A program made the translations under genes and the position numbers. From a virus, in the IMG/VR virus record IMGVR_UViG_3300021335_001198, positions 1-20,520 of that record: a stretch of 20,520 nucleotides of DNA. One strand, given 5' to 3'. The notes under the pieces were generated by a model that worked only from the letters and a program-made list of their open reading frames with translations, ran no database searches and had not been told where the DNA came from. Every line of letters starts with the position of its first letter. The first letter of the stretch is position 1. This document shows, piece by piece, positions 5,757 through 13,849 of this stretch.

Positions 5757-8429
5757 ATGCCATACGTAGATGCGATGTTCGATCGCGATCAGGATATTAT
5801 TCGTGTTGTAGAAAGACGCGATGGCAAAAGACACTTTACAGAATATCCTGCCAAATATACATTTTATTACGAAGATCCTCGAGGCAAATACAAAAGTATT
5901 TACGGAGATCCTCTATCACGTATTGTTTGTAAAAACACAAAAGACTTTCGAAAAGAAGTTGCTATTAACAAAGGCAAGAACTTATTCGAAAGCGACATCA
6001 ATCCACTTTTTCAATGTCTTAGTGAAAACTATCTTAACCAAGATGCACCTAAACTAAATATTGCATTTTTCGATATTGAGACTGACTTTGATCCAGAGCG
6101 TGGCTTTGCTGATCCAAGCGATCCTTTTATGCCAATTACATCTATCTCTGTGTATTTGCAGTGGTTAGAAACAATGGTGTGTCTTGCTGTTCCTCCTAAA
6201 ACACTAACTATGGATCAGGCACAAAAAGAATTAGAAGGCATTGATAATGTAATGTTGTTTGAACGTGAAGGTGATATGATTGATACCTTCTTAACGCTAA
6301 TTGAAGATGCTGACATACTAAGTGGTTGGAACAGTGAAGGTTATGATATTCCGTATACTGTAAACAGAACTAGTCGTGTACTCAGTAAAGATGACACAAG
6401 GCGGTTTTGCCTATGGGGACAACTGCCTAAGAAGCGTGAATACGAAAAATATGGGAAGCAAGCAGTTACATTTGATTTAGTAGGTCGTGTACACTTAGAC
6501 TCATTAGAACTGTATCGTAAGTATACATATGAAGAACGTCACTCATATCGATTAGATGCGATTGGTGAGATTGAAGTAGGCGAAAACAAAGTGCCATATG
6601 AAGGTACGCTGGATCAGTTATATAACAACGACTTCCGTAAGTTTATTGAATATAACATTCAGGATACTGCACTACTGGACAAACTAGACAAGAAACTACG
6701 ATTTATTGATCTTAGTAACAGTATTGCACACGAAAATACTGTGATGCTTCAAACAACAATGGGTGCTGTTGCCGTTACAGAGCAAGGTATTATTAACGAA
6801 GCACATAACAGAGGACTACAGGTTCCTAATCGCCCCAAACGTGACGACACAGAAAATACACAGGCTGCTGGAGCATATGTTGCATTTCCAAAAAAAGGAC
6901 TGCACAAGTGGATTGGTTCAATGGACTTAAACTCACTATATCCTTCAGTGATTCGTGCTTTAAATATGGCACCGGAAACTATTGTTGGACAAATACGTCC
7001 TGAAATAACTGAATCTCGTGTACACGAAGATATGACTCTTAAGAAGAAGAGCTTCGCAGGTAGTTGGGAAGGACGATTTTCAACTGAAGAATATGAAGCA
7101 GTAATGGAGCAACGTAAAGATGTTGCGCTAACTGTTGATTGGGAGGATGGTAGATCAGATGTACTAAGTGGTGCAGAGATTTATCAACTTATATTTGACA
7201 GTCAGATGCCTTGGATGCTTAGTGCAAATGGTACAATCTTTACTACAGAGTTTGAAGGTGTTATTCCGGGTATTCTTAAACGCTGGTACGCAGAACGTAA
7301 AGAACTACAAAAGAAACTTAAAAAAGCAAAAGACGCAAATCTTGATGCAGAAATAGAATACTGGGACAAGCGACAGTTAGTTAAAAAGATTAACTTGAAC
7401 AGCTTGTATGGTGCTATTTTGAATCCGGGCTGTAGATTTTTCGATAAACGTATTGGTCAGTCAACTACACTAACTGGTAGACAAATTGTTAAACATATGA
7501 GTGCTGAAGTTAACAATGTAATTACAGGTGATTACGATCATACCGGTAAAGCAGTAATATATGGCGACACTGACTCTGTTTACTTTAGTGCATGGCCTGT
7601 ACTACAGGAAGACGTAGGAACTGGTAAACTTGAATGGAATACTGAAAAATGTATTGCACTATATGATCAAGTTTGTGAACAAGCAAATACAACATTTGAA
7701 AAGTTTATGTTGCAAGCATTTCATTGTCCAAAGAGCAGAAGTGACGTTATTGCGGCAGGTAGAGAAATTGTTGCTCAGAGTGGTCTTTATATTACTAAGA
7801 AGCGATATGCGGCACTAGTAGTTGACAATGAAGGTTTTAGAACAGATCAAGACGGTAAGCCTGGTAAAGTAAAGGCAATGGGCTTAGACTTACGTAGGTC
7901 AGACACTCCTGTGTTTATGCAAAAGTTTTTAAGCGAAGTACTTTTAATGGTGCTTACAGATGCAGAAGAATCTGAAGTACTAGAACGTATTACACAGTTC
8001 CGTAAAGAGTTTCAAGAGATGCCAGGTTGGGAAAAAGGTTCGCCTAAACGTGCAAACAAGATTGGACACTATCAGCGTCTTGAACAAAAACAAGGCAAGG
8101 CAAATATGCCGGGCCACGTGCGGGCAAGCATTAATTGGAATACACTAAAACGTATGAACGGTGACAAATACTCACAAGAAATCGTTGACGGTATGAAAGT
8201 TATTGTTTGTAAATTAAAACAGAATCCCTTAGGTTATACAAGTGTTGCTTATCCAACAGATGAGCTAAGATTACCTGAGTGGTTTAAAGAATTGCCATTT
8301 GATGATGCAGCAATGGCAGAAACAATTATTGATAACAAACTTGATAATTTGATTGGTGTGTTGAATTATGATCTAGAAGATACTAAACAACACAACACAT
8401 TTAGTAGTTTGTTTGACTTTGGAGATTGA
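5757..8429 (+). CDS. 43: DNA polymerase, family B, T4 gp43 type
   Basis: An 890-residue replicative DNA polymerase with 3'-5' proofreading. Exonuclease motifs: Exo I FFDIETDF with D106 and E108, Exo II around SGWNSEGYDIPY, Exo III around YNIQDTALLD. Polymerase motifs: motif A SMDLNSLYPS (D390), motif B NLNSLYGA (548-555), motif C YGDTDSVYF (D604, D606). All catalytic acids are present. The C-terminus FSSLFDFGD resembles the clamp-binding end of RB69/T4 polymerase (a SLFDMFDF-type peptide), matching the gp45 clamp encoded at 10428. Its length is close to that of T4 gp43 (898). GAGGAGA is the ribosome site. No intein or split is seen, unlike in some marine relatives. Confidence 0.97.
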   Translation: MPYVDAMFDRDQDIIRVVERRDGKRHFTEYPAKYTFYYEDPRGKYKSIYGDPLSRIVCKNTKDFRKEVAINKGKNLFESDINPLFQCLSENYLNQDAPKLNIAFFDIETDFDPERGFADPSDPFMPITSISVYLQWLETMVCLAVPPKTLTMDQAQKELEGIDNVMLFEREGDMIDTFLTLIEDADILSGWNSEGYDIPYTVNRTSRVLSKDDTRRFCLWGQLPKKREYEKYGKQAVTFDLVGRVHLDSLELYRKYTYEERHSYRLDAIGEIEVGENKVPYEGTLDQLYNNDFRKFIEYNIQDTALLDKLDKKLRFIDLSNSIAHENTVMLQTTMGAVAVTEQGIINEAHNRGLQVPNRPKRDDTENTQAAGAYVAFPKKGLHKWIGSMDLNSLYPSVIRALNMAPETIVGQIRPEITESRVHEDMTLKKKSFAGSWEGRFSTEEYEAVMEQRKDVALTVDWEDGRSDVLSGAEIYQLIFDSQMPWMLSANGTIFTTEFEGVIPGILKRWYAERKELQKKLKKAKDANLDAEIEYWDKRQLVKKINLNSLYGAILNPGCRFFDKRIGQSTTLTGRQIVKHMSAEVNNVITGDYDHTGKAVIYGDTDSVYFSAWPVLQEDVGTGKLEWNTEKCIALYDQVCEQANTTFEKFMLQAFHCPKSRSDVIAAGREIVAQSGLYITKKRYAALVVDNEGFRTDQDGKPGKVKAMGLDLRRSDTPVFMQKFLSEVLLMVLTDAEESEVLERITQFRKEFQEMPGWEKGSPKRANKIGHYQRLEQKQGKANMPGHVRASINWNTLKRMNGDKYSQEIVDGMKVIVCKLKQNPLGYTSVAYPTDELRLPEWFKELPFDDAAMAETIIDNKLDNLIGVLNYDLEDTKQHNTFSSLFDFGD

Positions 8430-8430
8430 T

Positions 8431-8544
8431 ATGAAAATAAAGATTGAGTTAGAACTTGATACTGTTCGAGATGCTGACGAGCTACAATCGCTTATGGATA
8501 TAATAGAAGCTATTAGAAATAGGGAAGACGAAGAGGACGACTAA
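8431..8544 (+). CDS. 37-residue acidic small protein
   Basis: A very short gene between the polymerase and the nucleotidyltransferase. GGAG (8421-8424) lies six bases before the ATG, and the TAA overlaps the next ATG (TAATG at 8542-8546), so both ends fit the local pattern of coupled genes. The product begins MKIKIELELD and ends with the acidic tail REDEEDD. Function unknown. The spacing, ribosome site and coupling argue that it is real despite its size. Confidence 0.65.
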   Translation: MKIKIELELDTVRDADELQSLMDIIEAIRNREDEEDD

Positions 8545-8960
8545 TGAAAGTAGGGTTTACTTGTTCAACTTTTGATTTACTACACGCAGGACATGTACAA
8601 ATGTTGCGTGACGCAAAAGATCAATGTGACTATTTAATGGTAGGATTGCAAATGGATCCTAGTGTAGATAGACCGTCAAAAAATCCTCCAATACAAACTA
8701 TTGTAGAACGTTATACACAACTAAAAGCAGTTGGATACGTAGATGAAATTATTCCATATGGCACTGAACAAGACCTAGAAGACATACTACAAATGTATCA
8801 TATTGATATACGAATACTAGGAGAGGAATACAGAGATATGGATTTTACAGGCAAGGATATATGCCGACAAAGAGATATTGAATTGTTTTTTAATAAAAGA
8901 GATCATCGTTTTAGTTCAAGCGATTTAAGATCACGTGTAACAAAGAGAGAAACAAAATGA
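8544..8960 (+). CDS. Cytidylyltransferase-like nucleotidyltransferase
   Basis: A 138-residue enzyme of the nucleotidyltransferase superfamily (TagD/RfaE-C/HldE-C group), which joins CTP or ATP to a phosphorylated small molecule and releases pyrophosphate. The N-terminal signature FDLLHAGH (10-17) carries the HxGH nucleotide-binding motif. RFSSSDLRSR near the C-terminus stands where the family has its second, ISTT-type motif. The length agrees with TagD (about 130). It begins a three-gene unit coupled by overlaps with a phosphomannomutase-like HAD and an SDR epimerase, which suggests that it activates a sugar phosphate. Which sugar or nucleotide is used cannot be read from the sequence. Confidence 0.85.
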   Translation: MKVGFTCSTFDLLHAGHVQMLRDAKDQCDYLMVGLQMDPSVDRPSKNPPIQTIVERYTQLKAVGYVDEIIPYGTEQDLEDILQMYHIDIRILGEEYRDMDFTGKDICRQRDIELFFNKRDHRFSSSDLRSRVTKRETK

Positions 8961-9664
8961 AACAGTATTTTATATTTGATGTAGATGGTACACTTACACC
9001 AAGTAGACAACGTATAGATGAAAGATTCTATTCATATTTTTTACCTTTTTGTCGACATAATTTAGTATACTTGGTTACTGGAAGTGACAAAGAAAAAACA
9101 GTAGAACAACTAACACCTGAAATATATAATTCTTGTCATACAGTTTATAACTGTTTAGGTAATGATGTTTGGCAAGGTAATAATAATATTTACAAAAGTA
9201 ATTGGGTATTGCCAGAAGTTGTACACGAAGCACTATCTTTTCTATTAACTGAAAGCAAATTCCCGTTAAGAACAGGCTTACACTTTGAACACAGAACAGG
9301 ACTTTGTAATTTTAGTGTAGTTGGCAGAAATGCAAATTTAGATCAAAGAGCTGAATATGTAAAATGGGATAGAGAAAATCAAGAACGTATTCGAATTGCT
9401 AATGCTATTAATGATTTATTTCCTCAAATTGAATGTAGAGTTGGTGGTGAAACAGGAATTGACATTATCCAACGTGGTAAAGATAAAGCACAAATTATAA
9501 GCCATTTTAGCGATGAAGATGCAAAAATTTACTTCTTTGGAGATAGAATGGACGAAAACGGCAATGATTATACATTGTCAAGAGTTGTAAAAGAGAAAGG
9601 CGGCGAGTTATTTCATGTAAAAGATTATAAAGATACATGGGATATACTTAAGAATATAATATGA
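8957..9664 (+). CDS. Phosphomannomutase-like HAD phosphatase/mutase
   Basis: A 235-residue HAD-superfamily enzyme. FDVDGTLTP (7-15) supplies the nucleophile D8 and acid D10, YLVTGSD (about 38-44) resembles motif II, and FFGDRMDENGND near residue 200 gives the motif IV acids. The middle (FSVVGRNA, VKWDREN, GGETGIDIIQRGKDK) follows the cap of the eukaryotic-type phosphomannomutase family (HAD IIB), which interconverts mannose-6-phosphate and mannose-1-phosphate. Eukaryotic PMMs are about 245 residues, so the length fits. It is coupled by ATGA to genes on both sides. Simple phosphatase activity is the main alternative. Confidence 0.85.
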   Translation: MKQYFIFDVDGTLTPSRQRIDERFYSYFLPFCRHNLVYLVTGSDKEKTVEQLTPEIYNSCHTVYNCLGNDVWQGNNNIYKSNWVLPEVVHEALSFLLTESKFPLRTGLHFEHRTGLCNFSVVGRNANLDQRAEYVKWDRENQERIRIANAINDLFPQIECRVGGETGIDIIQRGKDKAQIISHFSDEDAKIYFFGDRMDENGNDYTLSRVVKEKGGELFHVKDYKDTWDILKNII

Positions 9665-10431
9665 ACATATTATTAACAGGACACAAAGGCTTTATTGGAA
9701 GTGCTTTAGAATTTAGATTGCTAAGAGCAAATCATAATGTATTTGGTATTGATATTAAAGATGGTCCAGACTGTGATTTGTTACACTACACTGCTTGGCC
9801 TAAAAAGATAGATCTTGTAATCCATCTTGCAGGCAAAAGCGGAGTAAGAGAAAGTTTAAAAGATCCTGCATCATATTGGATGAATAATATAGAAGCAAGT
9901 CGTAGACTATTTGAAGCCTACGAAGATACACGTATATTGTATGCTAGTAGTTCTAGTGCATACGAACCTGACTTAAATCCTTATGCGGCATCTAAGTATT
10001 GTTTAGAAGAACTTGCAGAACGTTATCCTAATACATTAGGTATGAGATTTCATACAGTATACAGTGATAACTGTCCTAGAGATAACATGTTTTTTAAGAG
10101 ATTGCGTGACGGTACACTAGAATATACAACCAAACATTACAGAGATTTTATTCATCTACAAGATGTATTAGATGCTGTTGAACTTTTAATTAAGGCAACT
10201 TACTTGAAAGGTACAATCGATATTGGAACGGGGATTCCGCATCGAATCCAAGACCTTGCACCGGATCTTCCAGTGCGTCTAAATACCCCAGGAGAGAGAA
10301 ACTTTACATGTGCCGATACAGAAAAGTTAAAGGCCTTAGGCTTTAAACCTAAATACACAGTAGAAAAGTTCTTGACAAACGAAGAAAATAGTAATATAAT
10401 TAACTTATTCAATGGAGAAACTATATCATGA
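9661..10431 (+). CDS. NAD-dependent epimerase/dehydratase (extended SDR)
   Basis: A 256-residue extended short-chain dehydrogenase/reductase acting on nucleotide sugars. The Rossmann motif TGHKGFIG gives GxxGxxG (G7, G10, G13), the conserved LAGKSG follows the fourth strand, and YAASK gives the catalytic Y108 and K112 with a serine cluster at 96-99. A C-terminal substrate domain is present but short: family members are usually 300-340 residues, so this is a compact form. It closes the three-gene sugar cassette (ATGA overlap with the HAD gene). The promoter for the clamp gene lies inside its last 60 bases. Epimerase, dehydratase and reductase activities cannot be told apart here. Confidence 0.9.
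   Translation: MNILLTGHKGFIGSALEFRLLRANHNVFGIDIKDGPDCDLLHYTAWPKKIDLVIHLAGKSGVRESLKDPASYWMNNIEASRRLFEAYEDTRILYASSSSAYEPDLNPYAASKYCLEELAERYPNTLGMRFHTVYSDNCPRDNMFFKRLRDGTLEYTTKHYRDFIHLQDVLDAVELLIKATYLKGTIDIGTGIPHRIQDLAPDLPVRLNTPGERNFTCADTEKLKALGFKPKYTVEKFLTNEENSNIINLFNGETIS
10372..10400 (+). promoter_or_regulatory. Consensus sigma70 promoter for the sliding clamp gene
   Basis: TTGACA (10372-10377), a 17-base spacer and TATAAT (10395-10400) match the consensus exactly. It lies inside the 3' end of the epimerase coding region. A start near 10407 gives a leader of about 20 bases with GGAG (10414-10417) before the ATG at 10428. Confidence 0.85.
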
Positions 10432-11150
10432 AAGACATATTACAAGACGTAGTAGCACATACTCACGCACTAGGCTTCCTATCATTAGTAAAAGTATCTA
10501 ACGACGAAGGTACTCAAATTGACTCAATGGCAGAAGATCGCAGTGTAATTTTAAGTGCTACATCAAGTCATACTATTGCTAATGCTACATTTGGTATGCC
10601 TAACTTAGACAAACTAGCATTACATTTAAAAAATCCTGAATACAAAGATAATGCAAAGATTGAAGTTGTTACAGCAGAGCGTAATGGCGAAGTTGTACCA
10701 ACACACATTCACTTTGAGAACGCAGCAGGCGACTTTCAAAACGATTATCGCTTTATGAACAAAGCAATTATTGATGAAAAATTAAAAACTGTTAAATTCA
10801 AAGGTGCTCAATGGAATGTTACAGTGTCACCAACTATGGCTAGTATTGGACGTATGAAACTTATGAGTGCGGCACATTCAGAAGAGCCAACATTTAATGT
10901 AACAACTAAAGATAATAGTTTAGTATTCAGCTTTGGTGATGCAAGTACACACGCAGGCGAATTTGTTTTCCAACACGGCGTTGAAGGTACATTACAACAT
11001 ACTTGGAGTTGGCCAGTTGCACAAGTACAAGCAATCTTAGGGTTAGACGGCGATTTAACTATGAGTATTTCAGATCAAGGTGCTATGATGATTAGTGTAG
11101 ACAGCGGTATGGCCAAGTATGACTATATCCTGCCAGCGCAGAGTAAGTAA
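10428..11150 (+). CDS. 45: Sliding clamp, gp45 type
   Basis: A 240-residue DNA polymerase processivity clamp, which as a trimer encircles DNA and tethers gp43; in T4 it also activates late transcription. There is no short catalytic motif, and recognition rests on overall resemblance to gp45 of marine T4-like phages: FGMPNLDKLALHLKNPEY, HFENAAGDFQNDYRFMNK and DQGAMMISVDSG. T4 gp45 is 228 residues, so the length fits. The polymerase encoded at 5757 ends in a matching clamp-binding peptide. Its own consensus promoter and GGAG site suggest strong early expression. The clamp-loader genes 44 and 62, often nearby, are not in the window. Confidence 0.88.
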   Translation: MKDILQDVVAHTHALGFLSLVKVSNDEGTQIDSMAEDRSVILSATSSHTIANATFGMPNLDKLALHLKNPEYKDNAKIEVVTAERNGEVVPTHIHFENAAGDFQNDYRFMNKAIIDEKLKTVKFKGAQWNVTVSPTMASIGRMKLMSAAHSEEPTFNVTTKDNSLVFSFGDASTHAGEFVFQHGVEGTLQHTWSWPVAQVQAILGLDGDLTMSISDQGAMMISVDSGMAKYDYILPAQSK

Positions 11151-11151
11151 T

Positions 11152-11238
11152 ATGGGCGAAGTTGCAACAGCAATTAGCATATTAGCCGTTATTATAATTG
11201 GCTTTTATATAATAGCAGTATCGGAAATTAATAAATGA
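11152..11238 (+). CDS. 28-residue single-span membrane microprotein
   Basis: A tiny frame starts two bases after the clamp stop and ends in a TGA that overlaps the ATG of the transglycosylase gene (ATGA at 11235). The product is MGEVATAISI followed by a hydrophobic run to about residue 23, then SEINK, giving one transmembrane helix. The ribosome site is weak (GAGTAAG). The exact fit between two genes and the coupled stop suggest a translated gene or a coupling leader peptide. Function unknown. Confidence 0.55.
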   Translation: MGEVATAISILAVIIIGFYIIAVSEINK

Positions 11239-12794
11239 ATAAAGACTTAACTGCAACACAAAATGATTACGCTAGATTTTTACCAGCACTAAGTGGCTTT
11301 TATGCAACTTATGTGGGTAAACAGCGTTATGACGAATATGTAGATAAGTCACGTATTCCTAGCAACTTTACAAATGGTGTTGAAAGTCTAAACTATCTAA
11401 ATACGCAAGAAGGACAATTCCAGTATCAATGGACATTGTATTCTGCAGGACATGCAGAACTTGATATTAACAAACACGCACCCAAAGAAGATATGGTGCG
11501 TAATAGAGATAGACAAAACTCTTGGATACTAGGAGACTCAGGTGGTTTCCAGATTGGTAAGGGTGTTTGGGAAGGTGATTGGAAAAATCCTAACTGTCCT
11601 AAAGCAGCAAAAAAGAGAGATCAAGTTTTACGCTGGATGGATGCATACATGGACTATGGTATGGTGCTTGATATTCCTGCTTGGGTTTGTAGATCTCCTG
11701 CAGGACAAGAAGCAACTGGCATTACCACTTATCAAGAAGCTGTAGAAGGTACACGTATTAATAATGATTACTGGATGAAGCATAGAACTGGTGCTTGTAA
11801 ATTCTTAAATGTTTTACAAGGCGAAAACCATGCAGAAGCAGATGACTGGTATGAACAAATGAAAGATTACTGCGATCCTGCAAAATATCCAGACAATCAC
11901 TTTAATGGCTGGGCAATGGGTGGACAGAACATGTGCGATGTACATCTAGTTCTTAAACGCATTGTTACGTTACATTTTGATAACTTGTTGCAAAAAGGCA
12001 TACATGATGTTATGCACTTCTTGGGTACAAGTAAATTAGAGTGGGCATGTTTGCTTACTGATATTCAACGTGCAGTACGAAAAAATTATAATGAAAACTT
12101 TACTATTACTTTTGATTGTGCTAGTCCTTTTCTCGCAACCGCAAATGGACAGATATACATACAAAACGAAACTGAGGATAGGTCGAAATGGACATATCGA
12201 ATGGTGCCGAGTGTTGACGATAAAAAATATGCTACAGACAACCGTCTCTTTAGAGATGCTGTTATATCAGATGGGATATTTAAAAACTTTGAAGACAGTC
12301 CTCTCACTGCCGAACTCAAAGTATCGGACGTTTGCACTTATGCTCCAGGAGACTTAAATAAAATTGGTAAAGAAGGAAAAACATCATGGGATAGTTTTTC
12401 TTATGCGATCCAAATGGGTCATAACGTATGGAGTCATGTAAATGCAGTACAAGAAGCAAATAGACAATACGACAATGGAGTCATTCCAGCAATGCTTGTC
12501 CAAGAACGCTTTGACCGGGTTTTATTTAGAGATGTTGTGGAAGAAATATTTGCTATTGACAACAAAGAAGAAGCCCTAGCACTTATTGATCAATATAGCA
12601 AATTTTGGATGGCTATACCCGGTACAAGGGGTGCTGTAGGTAAAAAGACTGTTAATGCAAGTACACAGTTTAATGCTTTGTTTGAAGTATCAGAGCCTGA
12701 AACTGATGAACACGAAGATGGAACCTTTACCGAAGAAGAAGAACACAATCTAGAGGTATTAGAAGATGAGCAACTTTACGGAGAAACACAATAA
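11235..12794 (+). CDS. dpdA: DpdA-like DNA/tRNA guanine transglycosylase
   Basis: A 519-residue member of the tRNA-guanine transglycosylase (TGT) superfamily, most likely the phage DNA version (DpdA), which swaps guanine in DNA for a 7-deazaguanine base. TGT landmarks appear in order: GDSGGFQ with D101 (the base-binding or acid Asp), VLQGEN (193-198, like IVQGG), FNGWAMGG (223-230, like FDGYAIGG), HFLGTS (261-266, like YLMGVG) and TFDCASP with D294 in the place of the catalytic nucleophile. The C-terminal zinc site of bacterial TGT (CxCxxC...H) is not evident, which also separates it from the host tRNA enzyme. The acidic tail is extended. FolE and QueE in the same window support a DNA-modification role. 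Confidence 0.82.
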   Translation: MNKDLTATQNDYARFLPALSGFYATYVGKQRYDEYVDKSRIPSNFTNGVESLNYLNTQEGQFQYQWTLYSAGHAELDINKHAPKEDMVRNRDRQNSWILGDSGGFQIGKGVWEGDWKNPNCPKAAKKRDQVLRWMDAYMDYGMVLDIPAWVCRSPAGQEATGITTYQEAVEGTRINNDYWMKHRTGACKFLNVLQGENHAEADDWYEQMKDYCDPAKYPDNHFNGWAMGGQNMCDVHLVLKRIVTLHFDNLLQKGIHDVMHFLGTSKLEWACLLTDIQRAVRKNYNENFTITFDCASPFLATANGQIYIQNETEDRSKWTYRMVPSVDDKKYATDNRLFRDAVISDGIFKNFEDSPLTAELKVSDVCTYAPGDLNKIGKEGKTSWDSFSYAIQMGHNVWSHVNAVQEANRQYDNGVIPAMLVQERFDRVLFRDVVEEIFAIDNKEEALALIDQYSKFWMAIPGTRGAVGKKTVNASTQFNALFEVSEPETDEHEDGTFTEEEEHNLEVLEDEQLYGETQ

Positions 12795-12969
12795 ATTGGC
12801 AAACTATCTACAAGAGCTTTATCAAAAGCATAGAAAACTTGACGACGAAGTAAAAGAGTTGTATAATAAGTTTGCAAGCGATTCAGAAATTAATCGCTTA
12901 AAAACTAAAAAACTTTGGTTTAAAGATGAAATACATAGGCTAGAAAGTGAACTAAAGGAGTTAAGATAA
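12766..12969 (+). CDS. DUF465/YdcH-like small coiled-coil protein
   Basis: A 67-residue, highly charged helical protein starting 29 bases inside the 3' end of the transglycosylase gene. The central region (about 20-60), with HRKLDDEVKEL and then SEINRLKTKKLWFKDEI, follows the DUF465 (YdcH) pattern of a short helical hairpin found in bacteria and phages with no settled function. Its stop overlaps the next start (TAATG). No catalytic residues are apparent. Confidence 0.7.
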   Translation: MSNFTEKHNKLANYLQELYQKHRKLDDEVKELYNKFASDSEINRLKTKKLWFKDEIHRLESELKELR

Positions 12970-13244
12970 TGAGTGATTTTAAAAATCGAAAATATCATTC
13001 AGATGCTGATACATATAAAGAATATCAGTTTAGTAAAATTCCTCCAATGCAGGAAGAAAGATCACCGTATGAAATACGCATGGATAGTTTGAATGATGCT
13101 CTTGAAGAATGTGAAAAAGTGTTAAGTGGTGCAAGAGAAGCTGCTGACCCTAGACATATTCCTATCTATCAAAAACATAAAGAATCTATTTTAGATCAAA
13201 TAGAACAATTAAAAGCAAATCCTGACATGCACGATAAGGTGTGA
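12969..13244 (+). CDS. Small hypothetical protein, helical
   Basis: A 91-residue charged protein of unknown function. The first 40 residues are polar and aromatic (NRKYHSDADTYKEYQFSK). The remainder is helical (LNDALEECEKVLSGAREAAD and HKESILDQIEQLK), probably forming a two-helix unit. It is coupled to the DUF465-like gene through TAATG, so the pair may be co-translated and may interact. Confidence 0.65.
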   Translation: MSDFKNRKYHSDADTYKEYQFSKIPPMQEERSPYEIRMDSLNDALEECEKVLSGAREAADPRHIPIYQKHKESILDQIEQLKANPDMHDKV

Positions 13245-13245
13245 T

Positions 13246-13779
13246 ATGAAAAGAGATTACGAAACAGGCGAAGCAGATAATATCATCTTCTTTACTGGTA
13301 TAGAAGTTGAAAAGACTCCTGCTTACGGTATGCGTACATTGTTTGTTACAGATGTACAACCTGTAGATGAAATTGAATTTTGGTACGAAAAAGAACAGTG
13401 TGAACACATCTTCTTTGGTGCTAATCACAGTTTTAATCCTAAGGCATCAAATGAAAGTGAATACGATTATTACAAGAAGTGGGAAGAAATGATCTATTAC
13501 TTCCTAGACAAAGACGTTCTTTGTACACTTGATATTCCACTTGATGCTTGTGATACTTTTCATGACGGTGGTTTTAACGAACGAGATAACTTTATTCCAC
13601 AAATCCGTGTTCCATTGCCTTACACAAAACTGTGGAATTACAACGCAATGGTCAAAATTGACGATGTAGACTTTAAGGCAACTAACCCAGGTGTTTGGTG
13701 TCATAGTTTGCACGATCTAATGGATAGAGAAAAATTCACAGATTGGACGAAATATGGCCTTGACAAAGTTATTAAATGA
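13246..13779 (+). CDS. Conserved phage protein between dpdA and the T-fold gene, unknown
   Basis: A 177-residue acidic, aromatic, soluble protein that I do not recognise. Notable stretches are FFTGIEVEKTPAYGMRTLFV, CEHIFFGANHSF, VRVPL-type strands around residues 122-128, and a C-terminal NPGVWCHSLHDLM. An alternating strand/helix pattern suggests an alpha/beta fold. There are histidine and cysteine residues (for example C151 and H152) but no known metal motif. It lies between the DpdA-like gene and the QueD-like gene, so a link to base modification is possible. Its last 20 bases contain the promoter for the next gene. Confidence 0.7.
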   Translation: MKRDYETGEADNIIFFTGIEVEKTPAYGMRTLFVTDVQPVDEIEFWYEKEQCEHIFFGANHSFNPKASNESEYDYYKKWEEMIYYFLDKDVLCTLDIPLDACDTFHDGGFNERDNFIPQIRVPLPYTKLWNYNAMVKIDDVDFKATNPGVWCHSLHDLMDREKFTDWTKYGLDKVIK

Positions 13780-13788
13780 AAGTATACT
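13760..13788 (+). promoter_or_regulatory. Near-consensus sigma70 promoter for the QueD-like gene
   Basis: TTGACA (13760-13765), a 17-base spacer and TATACT (13783-13788) differ from consensus at one -10 base. The -35 lies inside the preceding coding region and the -10 just after its stop. A predicted start near 13795 falls almost on the first in-frame ATG (13796), which makes the downstream ATG at 13850 the more likely translational start. Confidence 0.75.
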
Positions 13789-13849
13789 ATAAACAATGCA
13801 ACGTGAATCCTATCACAACTATATGGGTCGTAGATTAAAAGAAGAAAGT

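Noticed and set aside
10329-10344. Near-palindrome AAAGGCCTTAGGCTTT in the epimerase gene as a terminator
   Set aside because: Imperfect stem, only three T residues after it, and it lies inside a conserved coding segment.
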